Shown: positions 16,849 through 26,265 of the stretch, one piece after another
Layout: each line of letters begins with the position of its first letter
How positions within the stretch are numbered: position 1 is the stretch's first letter
Assembly: GCA_963678085.1 (NCBI GenBank)
Contig: OY782680.1
Span: 558,001 to 622,000 of the forward strand
Direction of reading: 5' to 3'
DNA: 64,000 nucleotides
Source of the DNA: Aliishimia sp963678085
Lineage (GTDB): Bacteria; Pseudomonadota; Alphaproteobacteria; Rhodobacterales; Rhodobacteraceae
Made by a program: the position numbers and the translations under genes
The notes under the pieces: generated by a model
The model's input: the letters and a program-made list of their open reading frames with translations, nothing else
The model's database searches: none
Told to the model about the DNA's origin: nothing

Positions 16849-17266
16849 TCTGCAGATCATGCGGACCTTCGCCGCGGTATGGGTGAAGGAGCAACATGCG
16901 GACATTGCCGCCATCCGTGATCTTTGACCGAATGGGTGCTTTCTGTTCTTTGCTTCCATAGCGAAAAGAAAAATTTGCGACAATGCCAAGGTCTGCTGCG
17001 AGCGCAAACCGATCGGGCAGAGGAAGCAAAAGCGAACATTCAGCCTCACTTCAAGCTGCGGGTCATTCTGCGAAGTGGCAGGTCGGCCGTGCGTCAACTT
17101 CGACGATTGTCTATTTTTGCGGCTGAAGTTCGCTTTCGAGGGCTGTGAAAATTAGCGGTCTGAAGCAATGCGGATCGCTCCTGCTGTCTTTGGCTTATCC
17201 GCAATGATGCAATGCAACTTTGCAACTTGAACTTGCTTCGCCAGCATAGGACTACGAAAATATGGT
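16849..17266. other. Non-coding stretch between IS630 and the GntR gene
   Basis: No supported gene is seen. Short ORFs in both strands lack ribosome-binding sites and plausible composition. It may hold remnants of a gene disrupted by the IS. Confidence 0.4.
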
Positions 17267-18004
17267 TCAGTTCGAACCGTATAGTGGATCGGAGCGGTTC
17301 AGGTGATCGCGAAGGAGCTTCTGCGCGCCGGGTATGTCTTGTCGTTCCATCAAATCGACAATGTGGGCATGTTCGAGCAACGTAGTATCCTCGCGCCCCT
17401 GCCAGTGCAGAACGGGTTTGTAGTAGGCTGACAGCCACGACAGCATCGCTTGCGTCACGGCTTGAATCAGCGGGTTCTCTGTAAGTTTGGCGATGCCCAC
17501 GTGAAACGCGATATCGGCTTCGATGAACGCCTTTTCTTGACCGAGCTTGCTGCGTTGATCCTCAACCAAGGCGCGCATGTCAGAGATACCGCCCTCTGTG
17601 CAATTTTTGATGGCGATCTGGATCGATCCGGCCTCAAGAATTTTGCGGAACTGTTTGAGGTTTTCAAGATTGGATGGCTCGGTCGACAGCAACAGTTTTG
17701 CAATGTCATCGACCTGATCAAAGGCGATGCCGGGCGTGAGTTTGTTTACACGGCTGCGTTCGCCATGGGCAATGGTGATCAGCCCTTTGTTCGCCATCGT
17801 TTGCAAGGCTTCACGAACAGCAGGACGGCCGACATTGAACCGCTCCATCAATGCCCGCTCGGACGGCATGGCGTCACCGGGCGACAGTTCTCCAGATTGG
17901 ACCATCGCCCAAAGGCGGTCGAACACTTGATCCGACAGCTTCTGGCGTACAATCGGAGCGTCTATGGCGTCATGTTCCGTTTTAGTGGTCATTGCTTTCG
18001 TCAT
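17267..18004 (-). CDS. GntR-family (FadR/FCD) regulator of the apionate locus
   Basis: This 245-aa regulator has an N-terminal winged helix at about residues 20-85 (SERALMERFNVGRPAVREAL is the recognition region). The C-terminal FCD domain has the metal-ligand pattern: D and H in ADIAFHVGI and H in EHAHIVD. The ATG at 18004 gives the family N-terminus; the reading frame is open 80 residues further but without family similarity. It lies 47 bp beyond the end of the TRAP large-permease gene. A CAACTGGT-N6-GTATC motif lies 20-40 bp upstream and recurs between apnO and oiaK, so it probably regulates the locus in response to apionate or an intermediate. Confidence 0.85.
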   Translation of the reverse strand: MTKAMTTKTEHDAIDAPIVRQKLSDQVFDRLWAMVQSGELSPGDAMPSERALMERFNVGRPAVREALQTMANKGLITIAHGERSRVNKLTPGIAFDQVDDIAKLLLSTEPSNLENLKQFRKILEAGSIQIAIKNCTEGGISDMRALVEDQRSKLGQEKAFIEADIAFHVGIAKLTENPLIQAVTQAMLSWLSAYYKPVLHWQGREDTTLLEHAHIVDLMERQDIPGAQKLLRDHLNRSDPLYGSN

Positions 18005-18023
18005 GCCTGAGTTTCCCACATAT

Positions 18024-18042
18024 GATACCAGATGACCAGTTG
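18024..18042. promoter_or_regulatory. Putative GntR operator upstream of the regulator gene
   Basis: On the minus strand this reads CAACTGGT, six bases, GTATC. A nearly identical motif (spacing seven) occurs in the apnO-oiaK divergent promoter region at 22322-22341. Shared occurrence at the only two intergenic control points supports an operator. Confidence 0.45.
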
Positions 18043-18051
18043 ATCCTTGGA

Positions 18052-19635
18052 TTAGTGCAGGAATAGGGTGGTGATCTGAGGCACGAGCAGGATGAGCATC
18101 AGAACGGTGATCTGTATTGCGATGAAGGGCAGGAAGCTCCGGAAGATCTGTGGCAGCGTGATATGGGCAGGTGCCACAGACTTGAGATAAAACGCGGCGC
18201 CGCCAAATGGGGGCGACAGAAAGCTGACCTGCATATTCACGCAAAACAGCACACCGAACCAGACTTGCACGGCCAGCTGCGTATCAAGCCCTCCGGTTAT
18301 GCCCAGCTCTTCCCAAGGTAATTTCAGCACGATTGGCAAAAAGACGGGCATGACTAAGAGTACGATCCCAGTCCAATCCATAAATGCGCCCATGAACAGG
18401 AACACAAGCATCATAATCAGCAAGACGCCCAGCGTTGGCATATCCAGCCCGACGATCATATTGGCTACAAAGGTGGGCCCTCCCGCCAGCGTGTAGGCCC
18501 CGGCCAGCGCGGTTGCGCCGATGGTCACCCACATAATGGTTCCGGTGGACTTAAAGGTCCGCATCGAGGCTTCCTGAAGGAGTTTCCAGGAAAACTCGCC
18601 GCGTATGATGATCAAGAGAAGAACCGCAAAAGCGCCAATGCCTGCGGCCTCAGTGATACCGGTAATGCCGCCGTAGATCGACCCCAGCACGACAAAGACA
18701 ACAAGCAGTGGCGCCACCATGCCTTTGCCGTTTTCCCAAGCGGCCACGGCGTTGGCTTTGCCGGTCACCAACCAAAGGAATGCCGCACAGGCCAGAGCCA
18801 AACCCCCTGCCTGGATGATAAAAGAGGCCGTAATGCCGCCAGTATCGGATTCGATTAGGTCAAAGGCATTCAGATAAAGTCCCCGCACGACCATAATTGC
18901 AGCGGCCACGCCGACGATCATTGCGATCAAAGCCAGACCATAGGTCCTTTTTTGCCGGCCGGTCAGATCGGTGTCCTTCGGTTCGGGCAGCGGAGCCAAG
19001 GATGGGTTCAGGTTGGTGCGGATCAGGATGTAGGCGATATAGCCCAGTGCCAAAATAAAGCCCGGAACGAAAGCCGCTTGAAACAAGGCATGGATCGAGG
19101 TGTCGGTAATCAGCCCGTAAAAGATCAGAACGATTGAGGGTGGGATCATGGTTCCCAGAGACCCAGAGGCGCAGATGGTTCCGATGGCAAGGTTTTGGTC
19201 ATAGCCAAGCCGCAGCATTTGCGGCAGTGCAATCAGGCCCAGCAAAACGACCTCACCTCCGATGATGCCGGACATAGCAGCCATGACAACGGCCATCAGC
19301 GCTGTGACAACCGCGATGCCGCCCCGTGTACGGCTCATCCAAGCCTCTAGCGTGTCGTACATGTCCCGCGCGATGCCTGAGCGCTCCAAGAGGTTCGCCA
19401 TCAGGATGAACAAGGGGACCGACACAAGAACATAGCTTGTCATGATCCCGTAAATGCGCTGACCCAATAGGTTCAGTGGACCCGTGCCAAAATTGCTGAA
19501 GAGCAGGTCAGGGCCAAACTTCATAACCATGACGACAACGGCCAGAAAGCCCGAAGCGAAGCCCAGCGGCATTCCGATTGCCAAGAGCAAAAGCATGCCC
19601 ATCAGCAGAACTAGCGATATGGTTCCGATATCCAC
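18052..19635 (-). CDS. TRAP transporter large permease (DctM type)
   Basis: This 527-aa integral membrane protein has many hydrophobic segments from the N-terminal ISLVLLMGMLLLLAIG onward. The DctM-type motif ASGSLGTMIPPSIVLI lies at about 165-185. The length exceeds the usual ~430 aa because of an expanded middle section. It forms the sodium-driven translocation unit with the adjacent DctQ protein (22 bp upstream). The likely substrate is D-apionate, inferred from the linked enzymes. Confidence 0.9.
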   Translation of the reverse strand: MDIGTISLVLLMGMLLLLAIGMPLGFASGFLAVVVMVMKFGPDLLFSNFGTGPLNLLGQRIYGIMTSYVLVSVPLFILMANLLERSGIARDMYDTLEAWMSRTRGGIAVVTALMAVVMAAMSGIIGGEVVLLGLIALPQMLRLGYDQNLAIGTICASGSLGTMIPPSIVLIFYGLITDTSIHALFQAAFVPGFILALGYIAYILIRTNLNPSLAPLPEPKDTDLTGRQKRTYGLALIAMIVGVAAAIMVVRGLYLNAFDLIESDTGGITASFIIQAGGLALACAAFLWLVTGKANAVAAWENGKGMVAPLLVVFVVLGSIYGGITGITEAAGIGAFAVLLLIIIRGEFSWKLLQEASMRTFKSTGTIMWVTIGATALAGAYTLAGGPTFVANMIVGLDMPTLGVLLIMMLVFLFMGAFMDWTGIVLLVMPVFLPIVLKLPWEELGITGGLDTQLAVQVWFGVLFCVNMQVSFLSPPFGGAAFYLKSVAPAHITLPQIFRSFLPFIAIQITVLMLILLVPQITTLFLH

Positions 19636-19656
19636 GGTGTTTCCCCTCTTAGGCTG

Positions 19657-20274
19657 TTATTTCTTGGTATTGCCAAGGGCGGTTTCGCGATCGGCCGCAT
19701 CGCCGCTTGGGCGGGCCTCCAGATGATCTGCGCCCACATGGTCGAGCAAATCTTCCAGATCCTCGACCAGCGGCGTTTCGCTCTGATCGGTGTTCCAGTC
19801 GTAAATCAGGTTTGAAATTGCCTGCAGGGCCAAGAGTGCCATGGTGATCAGGATCAAGGGTTTGAGCGTCGCAGGAATGGGCGGGTCAAACTTGGTTCCA
19901 AAGCGTTCCCATGTCATGAACTTGCGAACGGCATCGTCATAGCTGCCCCAGATCAAGGCGACTGCGAAAATGACGATGCAAATGGTCGAAATCACGTCAA
20001 AGGTTCTGCGCAACCAGCGCGGGGCAAGATCATAGAGAATGTAGATCCGAATGTGGCTTCTCTGCTGCATCGAATAGAGGCCAGCAAACATATACGCAGC
20101 GCCCGCCACCCAAAGAGACGTTTCGTTGACCCACATCGTGGCGCGCCCAAAGACATAGCGCATGACGACTTCGAAGAAGATGATCGCGACGATAAACATC
20201 GGCAACCACATGGCAATTCGGCTGATCCCCCAGGTGATCGGATCCAGCGGACCTGTCCGTTCATGTTCGACCAT
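19657..20274 (-). CDS. TRAP transporter small permease (DctQ type)
   Basis: This 205-aa protein has four predicted membrane segments, including IAMWLPMFIVAIIFFEVVM and the MWVNETSLWVAGAAYMFAGL region that is typical of DctQ. The C-terminal 40 residues are polar. It is encoded between the binding protein and DctM genes in the usual TRAP order. Confidence 0.9.
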   Translation of the reverse strand: MVEHERTGPLDPITWGISRIAMWLPMFIVAIIFFEVVMRYVFGRATMWVNETSLWVAGAAYMFAGLYSMQQRSHIRIYILYDLAPRWLRRTFDVISTICIVIFAVALIWGSYDDAVRKFMTWERFGTKFDPPIPATLKPLILITMALLALQAISNLIYDWNTDQSETPLVEDLEDLLDHVGADHLEARPSGDAADRETALGNTKK

Positions 20275-20372
20275 TTGCCCCTCCCTGACAATTTTTGGGC
20301 GTATCCCGCCCTAGGATTGCGCGGCCCAGGCCGAGACCGGGAGCGCGCGATATCTTGGACACGCGGTCTGGC

Positions 20373-21386
20373 TTATTGGATCAGACCGATGCGCTGCATG
20401 AAGGCTACGTGGCTGTCGACCATGGCTTTGCCTTCGGGGGTCTCGCCGCCATAGACGTTCCACTGCTCCTGCGCCGCCGCACGGAAGGTCGCGCGATCTT
20501 CGGCAGACCAGTTGTAGGTGGTCACACCCATGCCCGGCAGTTTTGCCAGCGCTTCGCCGTTGTCGACCAAAGTCTGCAGGATCAGATCCATGCCGACGTT
20601 CTTGTAAGCGACTTCAATGATGGTCTGGTGCTGTTCGCTCAGACCTTCCCAAACGTCGGTGCGGCATGCCAGATGGTCAGCCGCCATTGAGTGGAAGCCG
20701 GGAAAGTTCGTGTGCTTGCCGATGTCGTAGGTGCCGATCCGCAGGTTGTTGCCCAATGTAGACGCGTCAGCGCCATCGATGATGCCGGATTCAAGCGCAG
20801 TGATCACTTCGGAGAAGTCCATCACAATCGGCTTGGCCCCAAGGGATGCGAAGATGTCTGATGCCATACCAGGAGGGGCGCGGAACTTCCAGTTTTCCAG
20901 ATCGGCAACACCTGCAAGCGGACGTGTCGATGTCAGGGATTCCTGACCGCCGACATGGGCCCCGATGAAGGTCATGTTGTAGCCGTCATACAGTTCGTTC
21001 ATAGCCTCGCGGCCGCCGCCCATTTCGACCCATGCCTGATACTGCAGCGCGGTGTCATAGCCGCCCATGGTACCGGAGACGAACTGGAATGCTTTGTTCT
21101 TGCCAGCCTGATAGCTGCCATTTGTCATATCACAGTCGAGAATGCTGTTGATTGCAGCGTCAAAGGTTTCTGCCGATGGCACCACGGAGGATGAATAGAA
21201 CATCTCAATGTTCAGCTCGCCGCCAGACATGACAGACACCGCATCGACGAAGTCTTGAATAGCCTGGCCATAGGACGACGACTGCCCTTGGTGCGTCTGA
21301 ATACGCAGTGTTGTTTCCGCAGATGCCGTTGTAACAAGGCCAGCTGCCAGCGCCACCCCTGCGAGTGTTGTGTTAATCTTACGCAT
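20373..21386 (-). CDS. TRAP transporter periplasmic binding protein (DctP type)
   Basis: This 337-aa protein has a clear signal peptide (MRKINTTLAGVALAAGLVTT ending ASA) followed by the mature start ETTLRIQTHQG. The DctP core has the RAPPGMASDIFASLGAKP segment carrying the substrate-carboxylate arginine. An acid-sugar ligand fits the family. The next genes upstream and divergent encode apionate enzymes, so D-apionate is the inferred ligand. Confidence 0.9.
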   Translation of the reverse strand: MRKINTTLAGVALAAGLVTTASAETTLRIQTHQGQSSSYGQAIQDFVDAVSVMSGGELNIEMFYSSSVVPSAETFDAAINSILDCDMTNGSYQAGKNKAFQFVSGTMGGYDTALQYQAWVEMGGGREAMNELYDGYNMTFIGAHVGGQESLTSTRPLAGVADLENWKFRAPPGMASDIFASLGAKPIVMDFSEVITALESGIIDGADASTLGNNLRIGTYDIGKHTNFPGFHSMAADHLACRTDVWEGLSEQHQTIIEVAYKNVGMDLILQTLVDNGEALAKLPGMGVTTYNWSAEDRATFRAAAQEQWNVYGGETPEGKAMVDSHVAFMQRIGLIQ

Positions 21387-21443
21387 TTGGTTTCCTCCCT
21401 TTGGCGTATCTTGGTCTTCGAGCCGAAGCTCAACCTCCCTGGA

Positions 21444-22274
21444 TCAGGTGATCCGTTCGACGCTTGCCGCGATTTCGTCATCGTCGAAACAGCGCAGCCA
21501 GTCGTCTTTCATCAGGACCGGAATCCCGAATTCGATTGCCTTATTGGCGGCGTCAGAAAAGACGCCTTGGTGCTGGTCAAACATGACCGCACCCATGATG
21601 TTCATATGTCCCAGCAGAAAGTCGCGGGCGCAGTCATACGACACGCCCTTTTTGACGACCTCATCCATCGCCATGCGCAGCACTTTCATCAGCGAGCCGT
21701 TGACGGTCTCGGACAGGCCGGGCTCTAGCAGCGCGAATTGCTTGAGGGTGACGCGGTGGGAGCGTACGACAGGTGCATAGATTGTCCGCGCGACACGGTC
21801 CCCTACCGCGTATTGCTCTTCCGGCCCTTGAATGAGGACATTCACAATCCCCTGATCTGCGGAAATTCCGCCAAAATAGTCGCGCCGCTCTTCGGTCGTG
21901 TTTTCGTTGTTCCAGATCGGCGGATGGCACGGGTGCGACATGAAATAGGTGACGTCTTCGCGTTCTGGCAGGTGACCGGCAAATGGGGCCGCTCCATCCA
22001 GAACAAAGATCATCGCGCCGGACTTCACTTTGTCGATGATGCCATGGGCGACCTTTCCAATGACGGTGTCAGGAACGGCCAAAACAATGACGTCAGCGCC
22101 GTCGAGAGCGACATCAACGTCAACGCATTCAACCCCGTACGCTTCGCGCACGGCGGCCTGCCCGGCCTCAGACACCTCGACATGCATTGTTTCAAATTCA
22201 TCGGACTTGGCGAGGTTCGCACCAAGGCGCATGCCCATTTTTCCGCCCGCACCAAACAAAGCCAGCTTTGTCAT
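21444..22274 (-). CDS. apnO: D-apionate oxidoisomerase (ApnO-like)
   Basis: This 276-aa dehydrogenase begins MTKLALFGAGGKMGMRLG, a Rossmann NAD-binding motif. Its C-terminal domain is of the phosphogluconate-dehydrogenase-like type. In the published RLP route ApnO oxidises and isomerises D-apionate to 3-oxo-isoapionate. The ATG at 22274 is preceded by AGGAGGGG; the longer frame lacks one. It is transcribed with the TRAP genes and divergently from oiaK and oiaX. The assignment relies on the neighbours being a DUF1537 kinase and a RuBisCO-like protein, the diagnostic trio of this pathway. Confidence 0.85.
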   Translation of the reverse strand: MTKLALFGAGGKMGMRLGANLAKSDEFETMHVEVSEAGQAAVREAYGVECVDVDVALDGADVIVLAVPDTVIGKVAHGIIDKVKSGAMIFVLDGAAPFAGHLPEREDVTYFMSHPCHPPIWNNENTTEERRDYFGGISADQGIVNVLIQGPEEQYAVGDRVARTIYAPVVRSHRVTLKQFALLEPGLSETVNGSLMKVLRMAMDEVVKKGVSYDCARDFLLGHMNIMGAVMFDQHQGVFSDAANKAIEFGIPVLMKDDWLRCFDDDEIAASVERIT

Positions 22275-22316
22275 AAAAACCCCTCCTGTGGCTCCCGCGA
22301 TTTTAGCGGGAATCAA

Positions 22317-22346
22317 TTGACAACTGGTATAATGAGTATCTAATCA
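22317..22346. promoter_or_regulatory. Divergent apnO/oiaK control region with putative GntR site
   Basis: The region contains TTGACA (22317-22322) reading toward oiaK, with TAATCA 18 bp on, overlapped by CAACTGGT-N7-GTATC, which resembles the motif upstream of the GntR gene. Repression by steric overlap is inferred. Confidence 0.45.
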
Positions 22347-22389
22347 TGTTTGTATGTCAATTATTTTTTGCGACGAGAGGCAAACGACG

Positions 22390-23760
22390 ATGACAAAACA
22401 AAATGGCGGGCTAACGGATGCCCCCCTGGTTGCGTGGTTTGCGGACGACTTCACGGGTGCCGCCGCCGTGATGGAGGTTCTGACCTTCGCCGGGCTGCCC
22501 GCAATGCTGTTTCTTGAGCCACCGACACCGGATCAGCTGGCCAAATACCCCGACCTCAAAGGCGTCGGCGTGGCCTCCACGGCGCGCGCGCAATCGCCCC
22601 AGTGGATGGATGCCGAGTTGCCCGGTATTTTCTCTCATCTGGCAGCTCTGAACCCTGCGCTCATGCACTATAAAGTGTGCTCTACACTGGATTCTTCACC
22701 ACTCGTTGGATCTATCGGTCGCGCCATCGACATTGGTGCGCAGATATTTTCGCCCGCCGCCGTGCCAGTCTTGATCGCGGCTCCCCAGATGCGGCGGTAT
22801 CAGTCTTTCGGGCACCTATTTGCGGGGTTTGGAGATGCTGTCTTCCGGCTTGACCGGCATCCGGTGATGTCGCGCCATCCTGTGACGCCTATGCACGAAT
22901 CCGATGTGGCCAATCATATCGCTTTACAGTCTGACAAAATCGACGCGCGCTGCCTGACGATGGAAGATTTGTTCTTGAGCGCGCAGCTTCCCAAAACGGC
23001 CGCCGACCCAGATCGAATCGATGTGGTCACACTGGATTGCATGGATGCCCAAACAGAATCAGCGGCAGGTCGATTGATCTGGGAAGGGCGCGAGACCTCA
23101 CCCTTTGTCGTTGGTTCTCAGGGGGTCGAATATGCCCTCGTGCGCCATTGGCAGGAGACCGGACAAATCGCCAAGGTAGCCGCGCCGCAAGGCATCGGGC
23201 GGTCGGATCGAATGGTCGTGGTATCTGGCTCCGTCTCACCCACCACTGCGGATCAAATTGCATGGGCCAAAGCCAACGGGTTTACTTGCATTGCCTTTGA
23301 TGCCGCCTGCGCTTGCCAACACAAAGGCGCGCTGGAGCAAGAAGAGGGCCGTACCGTCGCAGCCTGTTTGGATGCCATTGGTGGCGGACGAGACCCGCTC
23401 GTTTACACGGCCGAGGGGCCCGATGACCCAGCGGTCGAGGCTTTCAAAACCGCAGCAGGCCCCAACATCGCCGCAGCAAACCAAAAGACCGGCGAAGCGC
23501 TCGGGCGCATTCTGCACCAGACGTTGATGCAAAGCGGCGTGCGCCGGGCTGTGGTATCGGGAGGGGACACGTCAGGCCATGCCACACGGCAGCTGGGCAT
23601 CTATGCGCTGACGGCCCTCGCGCCGACAATTCCCGGCGCCGCACTGTTTCAAGCCCATGCTGACGGACCAATGGACGGCCTGCAGCTTGCGCTCAAAGGC
23701 GGCCAAATGGGCAGCCATGACTACTTCGGCTGGATCCGAAACGGAGGAGGACCCCAATGA
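22390..23760 (+). CDS. oiaK: 3-oxo-isoapionate kinase (OiaK-like, DUF1537)
   Basis: This 456-aa four-carbon acid sugar kinase family protein has N-terminal WFADDFTGAAAVMEVLT and C-terminal VVSGGDTSGHATRQLG, the nucleotide-binding glycine-rich motif. In the RLP pathway OiaK phosphorylates 3-oxo-isoapionate to give the substrate of OiaX. The ATG at 22390 follows GAGAGG. The stop overlaps the oiaX start (ATGA), so the two are coupled. Confidence 0.85.
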   Translation: MTKQNGGLTDAPLVAWFADDFTGAAAVMEVLTFAGLPAMLFLEPPTPDQLAKYPDLKGVGVASTARAQSPQWMDAELPGIFSHLAALNPALMHYKVCSTLDSSPLVGSIGRAIDIGAQIFSPAAVPVLIAAPQMRRYQSFGHLFAGFGDAVFRLDRHPVMSRHPVTPMHESDVANHIALQSDKIDARCLTMEDLFLSAQLPKTAADPDRIDVVTLDCMDAQTESAAGRLIWEGRETSPFVVGSQGVEYALVRHWQETGQIAKVAAPQGIGRSDRMVVVSGSVSPTTADQIAWAKANGFTCIAFDAACACQHKGALEQEEGRTVAACLDAIGGGRDPLVYTAEGPDDPAVEAFKTAAGPNIAAANQKTGEALGRILHQTLMQSGVRRAVVSGGDTSGHATRQLGIYALTALAPTIPGAALFQAHADGPMDGLQLALKGGQMGSHDYFGWIRNGGGPQ

Positions 23761-25040
23761 ACCGCATCACCGCCACCTATGACATTGAATCGCCTGTCGG
23801 CGTCGCGCGGGCCGCAGAAGTCCTTGCCGGAGAGCAATCTACCGGTACATTCACAAGGCTGGCCGCCGAAACGGATGAATTGCGAGAGCGCTCTGCCGCA
23901 CGGATTGAAAAGGTCGAGATCACAGGCAGCCGCGCGACACCATCTTTGCCGAGCCGTAAAACCGGTGACAGCTACGAACGCGGCCTTGTTACAATTAGCT
24001 GGTCCTTGGACAACTTCGGAACGTCTTTGCCAACGCTTCTGTCCACCTTGGCTGGGAACCTGTTTGAACTGGCCGAACTTTCGGCCATCCGCCTCGTTGA
24101 CATGCATCTGCCAAGCGCTTTCGCCATGGATCACCCCGGCCCGCAGTTTGGCGCGCCAGGCACGCGGGACTTCATGGGGGGGCATCAAGGGCCCGTCATT
24201 GGGACCATCATCAAGCCCAGTGTCGGCTTGAACCCTTCGGAAACGGCCGCCCTTGTGCAGACCCTGGTGGAGGCGGGGATCGACTTTATCAAAGACGACG
24301 AATTGCAGGCCAACGGCCCCCATTGCCCGTTCGATCAACGCGTGAAAGAGGTGTCCCGCGTTCTCACTGCCCATGCGGACAAAACCGGCAAACGGGTCAT
24401 GTATGCGTTCAACCTTACTGACGAAGTTGACCAGATGTGGCGTAATCTGGAACTGCTTGAGGCGCATGACGGCACCTGCGCCATGATTTGTATGAGTTCG
24501 GTCGGCCTGACGGGCCTGCGCGCCCTGCGCGATCGTAGCCCCATGACAATCCACGGACACCGCGCCGGTTGGGGTATCTATTCCCGCTCGCCTGATATCG
24601 GGATCAGCTTTCCGGTGATGCAAAAGCTCTGGCGCCTTGCCGGTGCAGACCATTTGCACGTGAACGGTCTGGCGAACAAATTCACCGAAGCCGATGATGT
24701 TGTTGCGCAATCTGCGGTCTCGGTCCAATCGCCAGTCGCCGAGGGTGGCCCCGAACATTTGGCCATGCCCGTCTATTCCTCGGGTCAAACCGTCTGGCAA
24801 ATCGATCCAGCGCGGAGCTTGCTTGGCAATGACGACTTCATCTTCTGTGCAGGGGGCGGAATCCTGAGTCACCCAGGCGGCGCAGCCGCTGGCGTGATCG
24901 CCCTGCGCCAAGCCGCAGACGCGGCCCGCAACGGGATCGACATAAAAGACTATGCAAACAGCCATACCGAACTGAAGCAAGCTGTCGAGACTTTCACAGA
25001 ATCAAGCATCGAACTGAAGGGCAGTGGCCCGCATCGATAG
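23757..25040 (+). CDS. oiaX: RuBisCO-like 3-oxo-isoapionate-4-phosphate decarboxylase (OiaX-like)
   Basis: This 427-aa RuBisCO-like protein retains the barrel motifs: GTIIKPSVGL (K153) and FIKDDELQ, where K179, D181 and E182 match the carbamylated lysine and metal ligands of RuBisCO. HGHRAGWG follows on a later strand. It is a catabolic decarboxylase rather than a carbon-fixing enzyme, as judged by the apnO, oiaK and TRAP context. It overlaps oiaK by 4 bp. The acetol/dihydroxyacetone-phosphate steps downstream are not encoded here. Confidence 0.87.
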   Translation: MNRITATYDIESPVGVARAAEVLAGEQSTGTFTRLAAETDELRERSAARIEKVEITGSRATPSLPSRKTGDSYERGLVTISWSLDNFGTSLPTLLSTLAGNLFELAELSAIRLVDMHLPSAFAMDHPGPQFGAPGTRDFMGGHQGPVIGTIIKPSVGLNPSETAALVQTLVEAGIDFIKDDELQANGPHCPFDQRVKEVSRVLTAHADKTGKRVMYAFNLTDEVDQMWRNLELLEAHDGTCAMICMSSVGLTGLRALRDRSPMTIHGHRAGWGIYSRSPDIGISFPVMQKLWRLAGADHLHVNGLANKFTEADDVVAQSAVSVQSPVAEGGPEHLAMPVYSSGQTVWQIDPARSLLGNDDFIFCAGGGILSHPGGAAAGVIALRQAADAARNGIDIKDYANSHTELKQAVETFTESSIELKGSGPHR

Positions 25041-25633
25041 TTCTTCGACGTCCAAGAGCTCGCAGGATGCAGCCTTTGAACTCATCATTGCTCAGGTCGG
25101 ATTGACCGGGCGGATTACGAGGTCGCCCACCAAAAGGTCTTCCAAACTCGGCGAATGACCGGAATGCGGTCGGCGTCCGCCGCATTCGATTTGGAGACTT
25201 AAAGGTCAATTCGAGCCGCCCCTGCAAATGAGAACGTCAGCAAACCGCTGCGTGCGGTTGTTCATGCAACATGCAGCATTTGGCACTATGGGTTCTCCAC
25301 GGACCTTAGCCGCGTTACGTTTGGACGACCGCTGCTGCGGAACTGCTCTTCGGTCGCTCTCCCGACGACATCGCCATACTCCCGTGGGACCCAACGGTTC
25401 AAAGGTCCCCAATGGCGTTAGTCAAAGCCATCAAGATCACTCAACACTACGATGCGTTCCGCAGGGGCGACTCCAGCGTATGAGGGCAACGAATCAAAGC
25501 AGACCTTTGCGGCATCAGCCTTGAGAACCAATCGAAAGCATTCGCAGAATTTTCCCGGGAAAGAACTCCCCAAAATTTTCCCACGGAAAGTTTTTCAGCG
25601 TTTTTTCCTTAGGAAAGAACCACTTCTATGGGC
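25041..25633. other. Non-coding junction right of the apionate locus
   Basis: No supported gene is seen. Short reading frames around 25080-25440 look like decayed coding or IS DNA. From about 25548 a set of TTTCC/GGAAA inverted repeats begins that recurs at 30322 and 39941. The boundary may mark where the apionate segment was inserted into the element. Confidence 0.4.
25548..25618. repeat. TTTCC-GGAAA hairpin repeat, copy 1
   Basis: Nested short palindromes (TTTTCCCGGGAAA; TTTTCCCACGGAAAGTTTT; TTTCCTTAGGAAA) occur in about 70 bp. The central unit recurs at 30322-30342 and, more divergently, 39944-39966, each time just beyond a gene end. They are possible bidirectional terminators or a small intergenic repeat family. 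Confidence 0.5.
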
Positions 25634-25813
25634 TCAGAAAGACCAATTGATCCGTTTGGATTCCCAGTCACAGGTCTCACAACGATACGCATCATAACAA
25701 CTGTGAAGCACCCATTGCTGGGTATCTACGTGCCAAACCGCATATGCATCCCTGAGGATTTCGGTGGAGCCACAGTTAGTACAGCGCGGGCGTTCCATGT
25801 GATCCGGTTCCAT
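25634..25813 (-). CDS. Small zinc-ribbon-like protein
   Basis: This 59-aa protein has two CxxC pairs, CTNCGS near the N-terminus and CETC near the C-terminus, separated by about 35 residues, the pattern of a zinc ribbon. The ATG at 25813 lies 2 bp from the upstream DUF3768 stop with GGTGAG before it. The role is unknown; it is cotranscribed with the DUF3768 gene. Confidence 0.6.
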   Translation of the reverse strand: MEPDHMERPRCTNCGSTEILRDAYAVWHVDTQQWVLHSCYDAYRCETCDWESKRINWSF

Positions 25814-25815
25814 GC

Positions 25816-26163
25816 TCACCACTCACTGGCCAACATTATGGTCAAGACGCGGCGGGTCTTGGTGAGGTCCGTGGGATCATCCGAGCCCATGTGGTAATCC
25901 AAATCAAATGCATCGATCTTCCAAAACAGCTTTTCCCCGTGGAACTCCAAGACGCCGAAGTCCCTCTCACCGTATGGATCACTGGACTGGGTGAAATCAT
26001 CAAACTGTATCACCTGCTGGATCAGCATTTGCGGGGGTAAGTCCAACCGTTCCAACAGCTGAGCCACGCCCTGCGTCATCACACGTTCGCCTGGGACAGA
26101 TGGATTAAACCGACGGAATTGATCGTTCAACTGTGCAATCTGCTGGGTTTCTGTGGGTGCCAT
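25816..26163 (-). CDS. DUF3768 family protein
   Basis: This 115-aa protein shows LNDQFRR at the start, DPYGERDFGVLEF in the middle, and RRVLTIMLASEW at the end, the hallmarks of DUF3768, a small family common on alphaproteobacterial plasmids and islands. No biochemical function is known. Confidence 0.8.
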   Translation of the reverse strand: MAPTETQQIAQLNDQFRRFNPSVPGERVMTQGVAQLLERLDLPPQMLIQQVIQFDDFTQSSDPYGERDFGVLEFHGEKLFWKIDAFDLDYHMGSDDPTDLTKTRRVLTIMLASEW

Positions 26164-26265
26164 GCGAGGACCTCAATCCATGTGAAGCCTCATCCAGTTA
26201 TGGGGATTTCTCCCAAAGAGCGACCGAAGATTGACTAACCAAAATGCACTGTTGGCAAGTCCACA

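Noticed and set aside
23721..24980. 419-aa open frame antisense to oiaX
   Set aside because: It lies wholly opposite a clear RuBisCO-like gene and has the composition expected from the complement of a GC-rich coding frame; there is no family signal.
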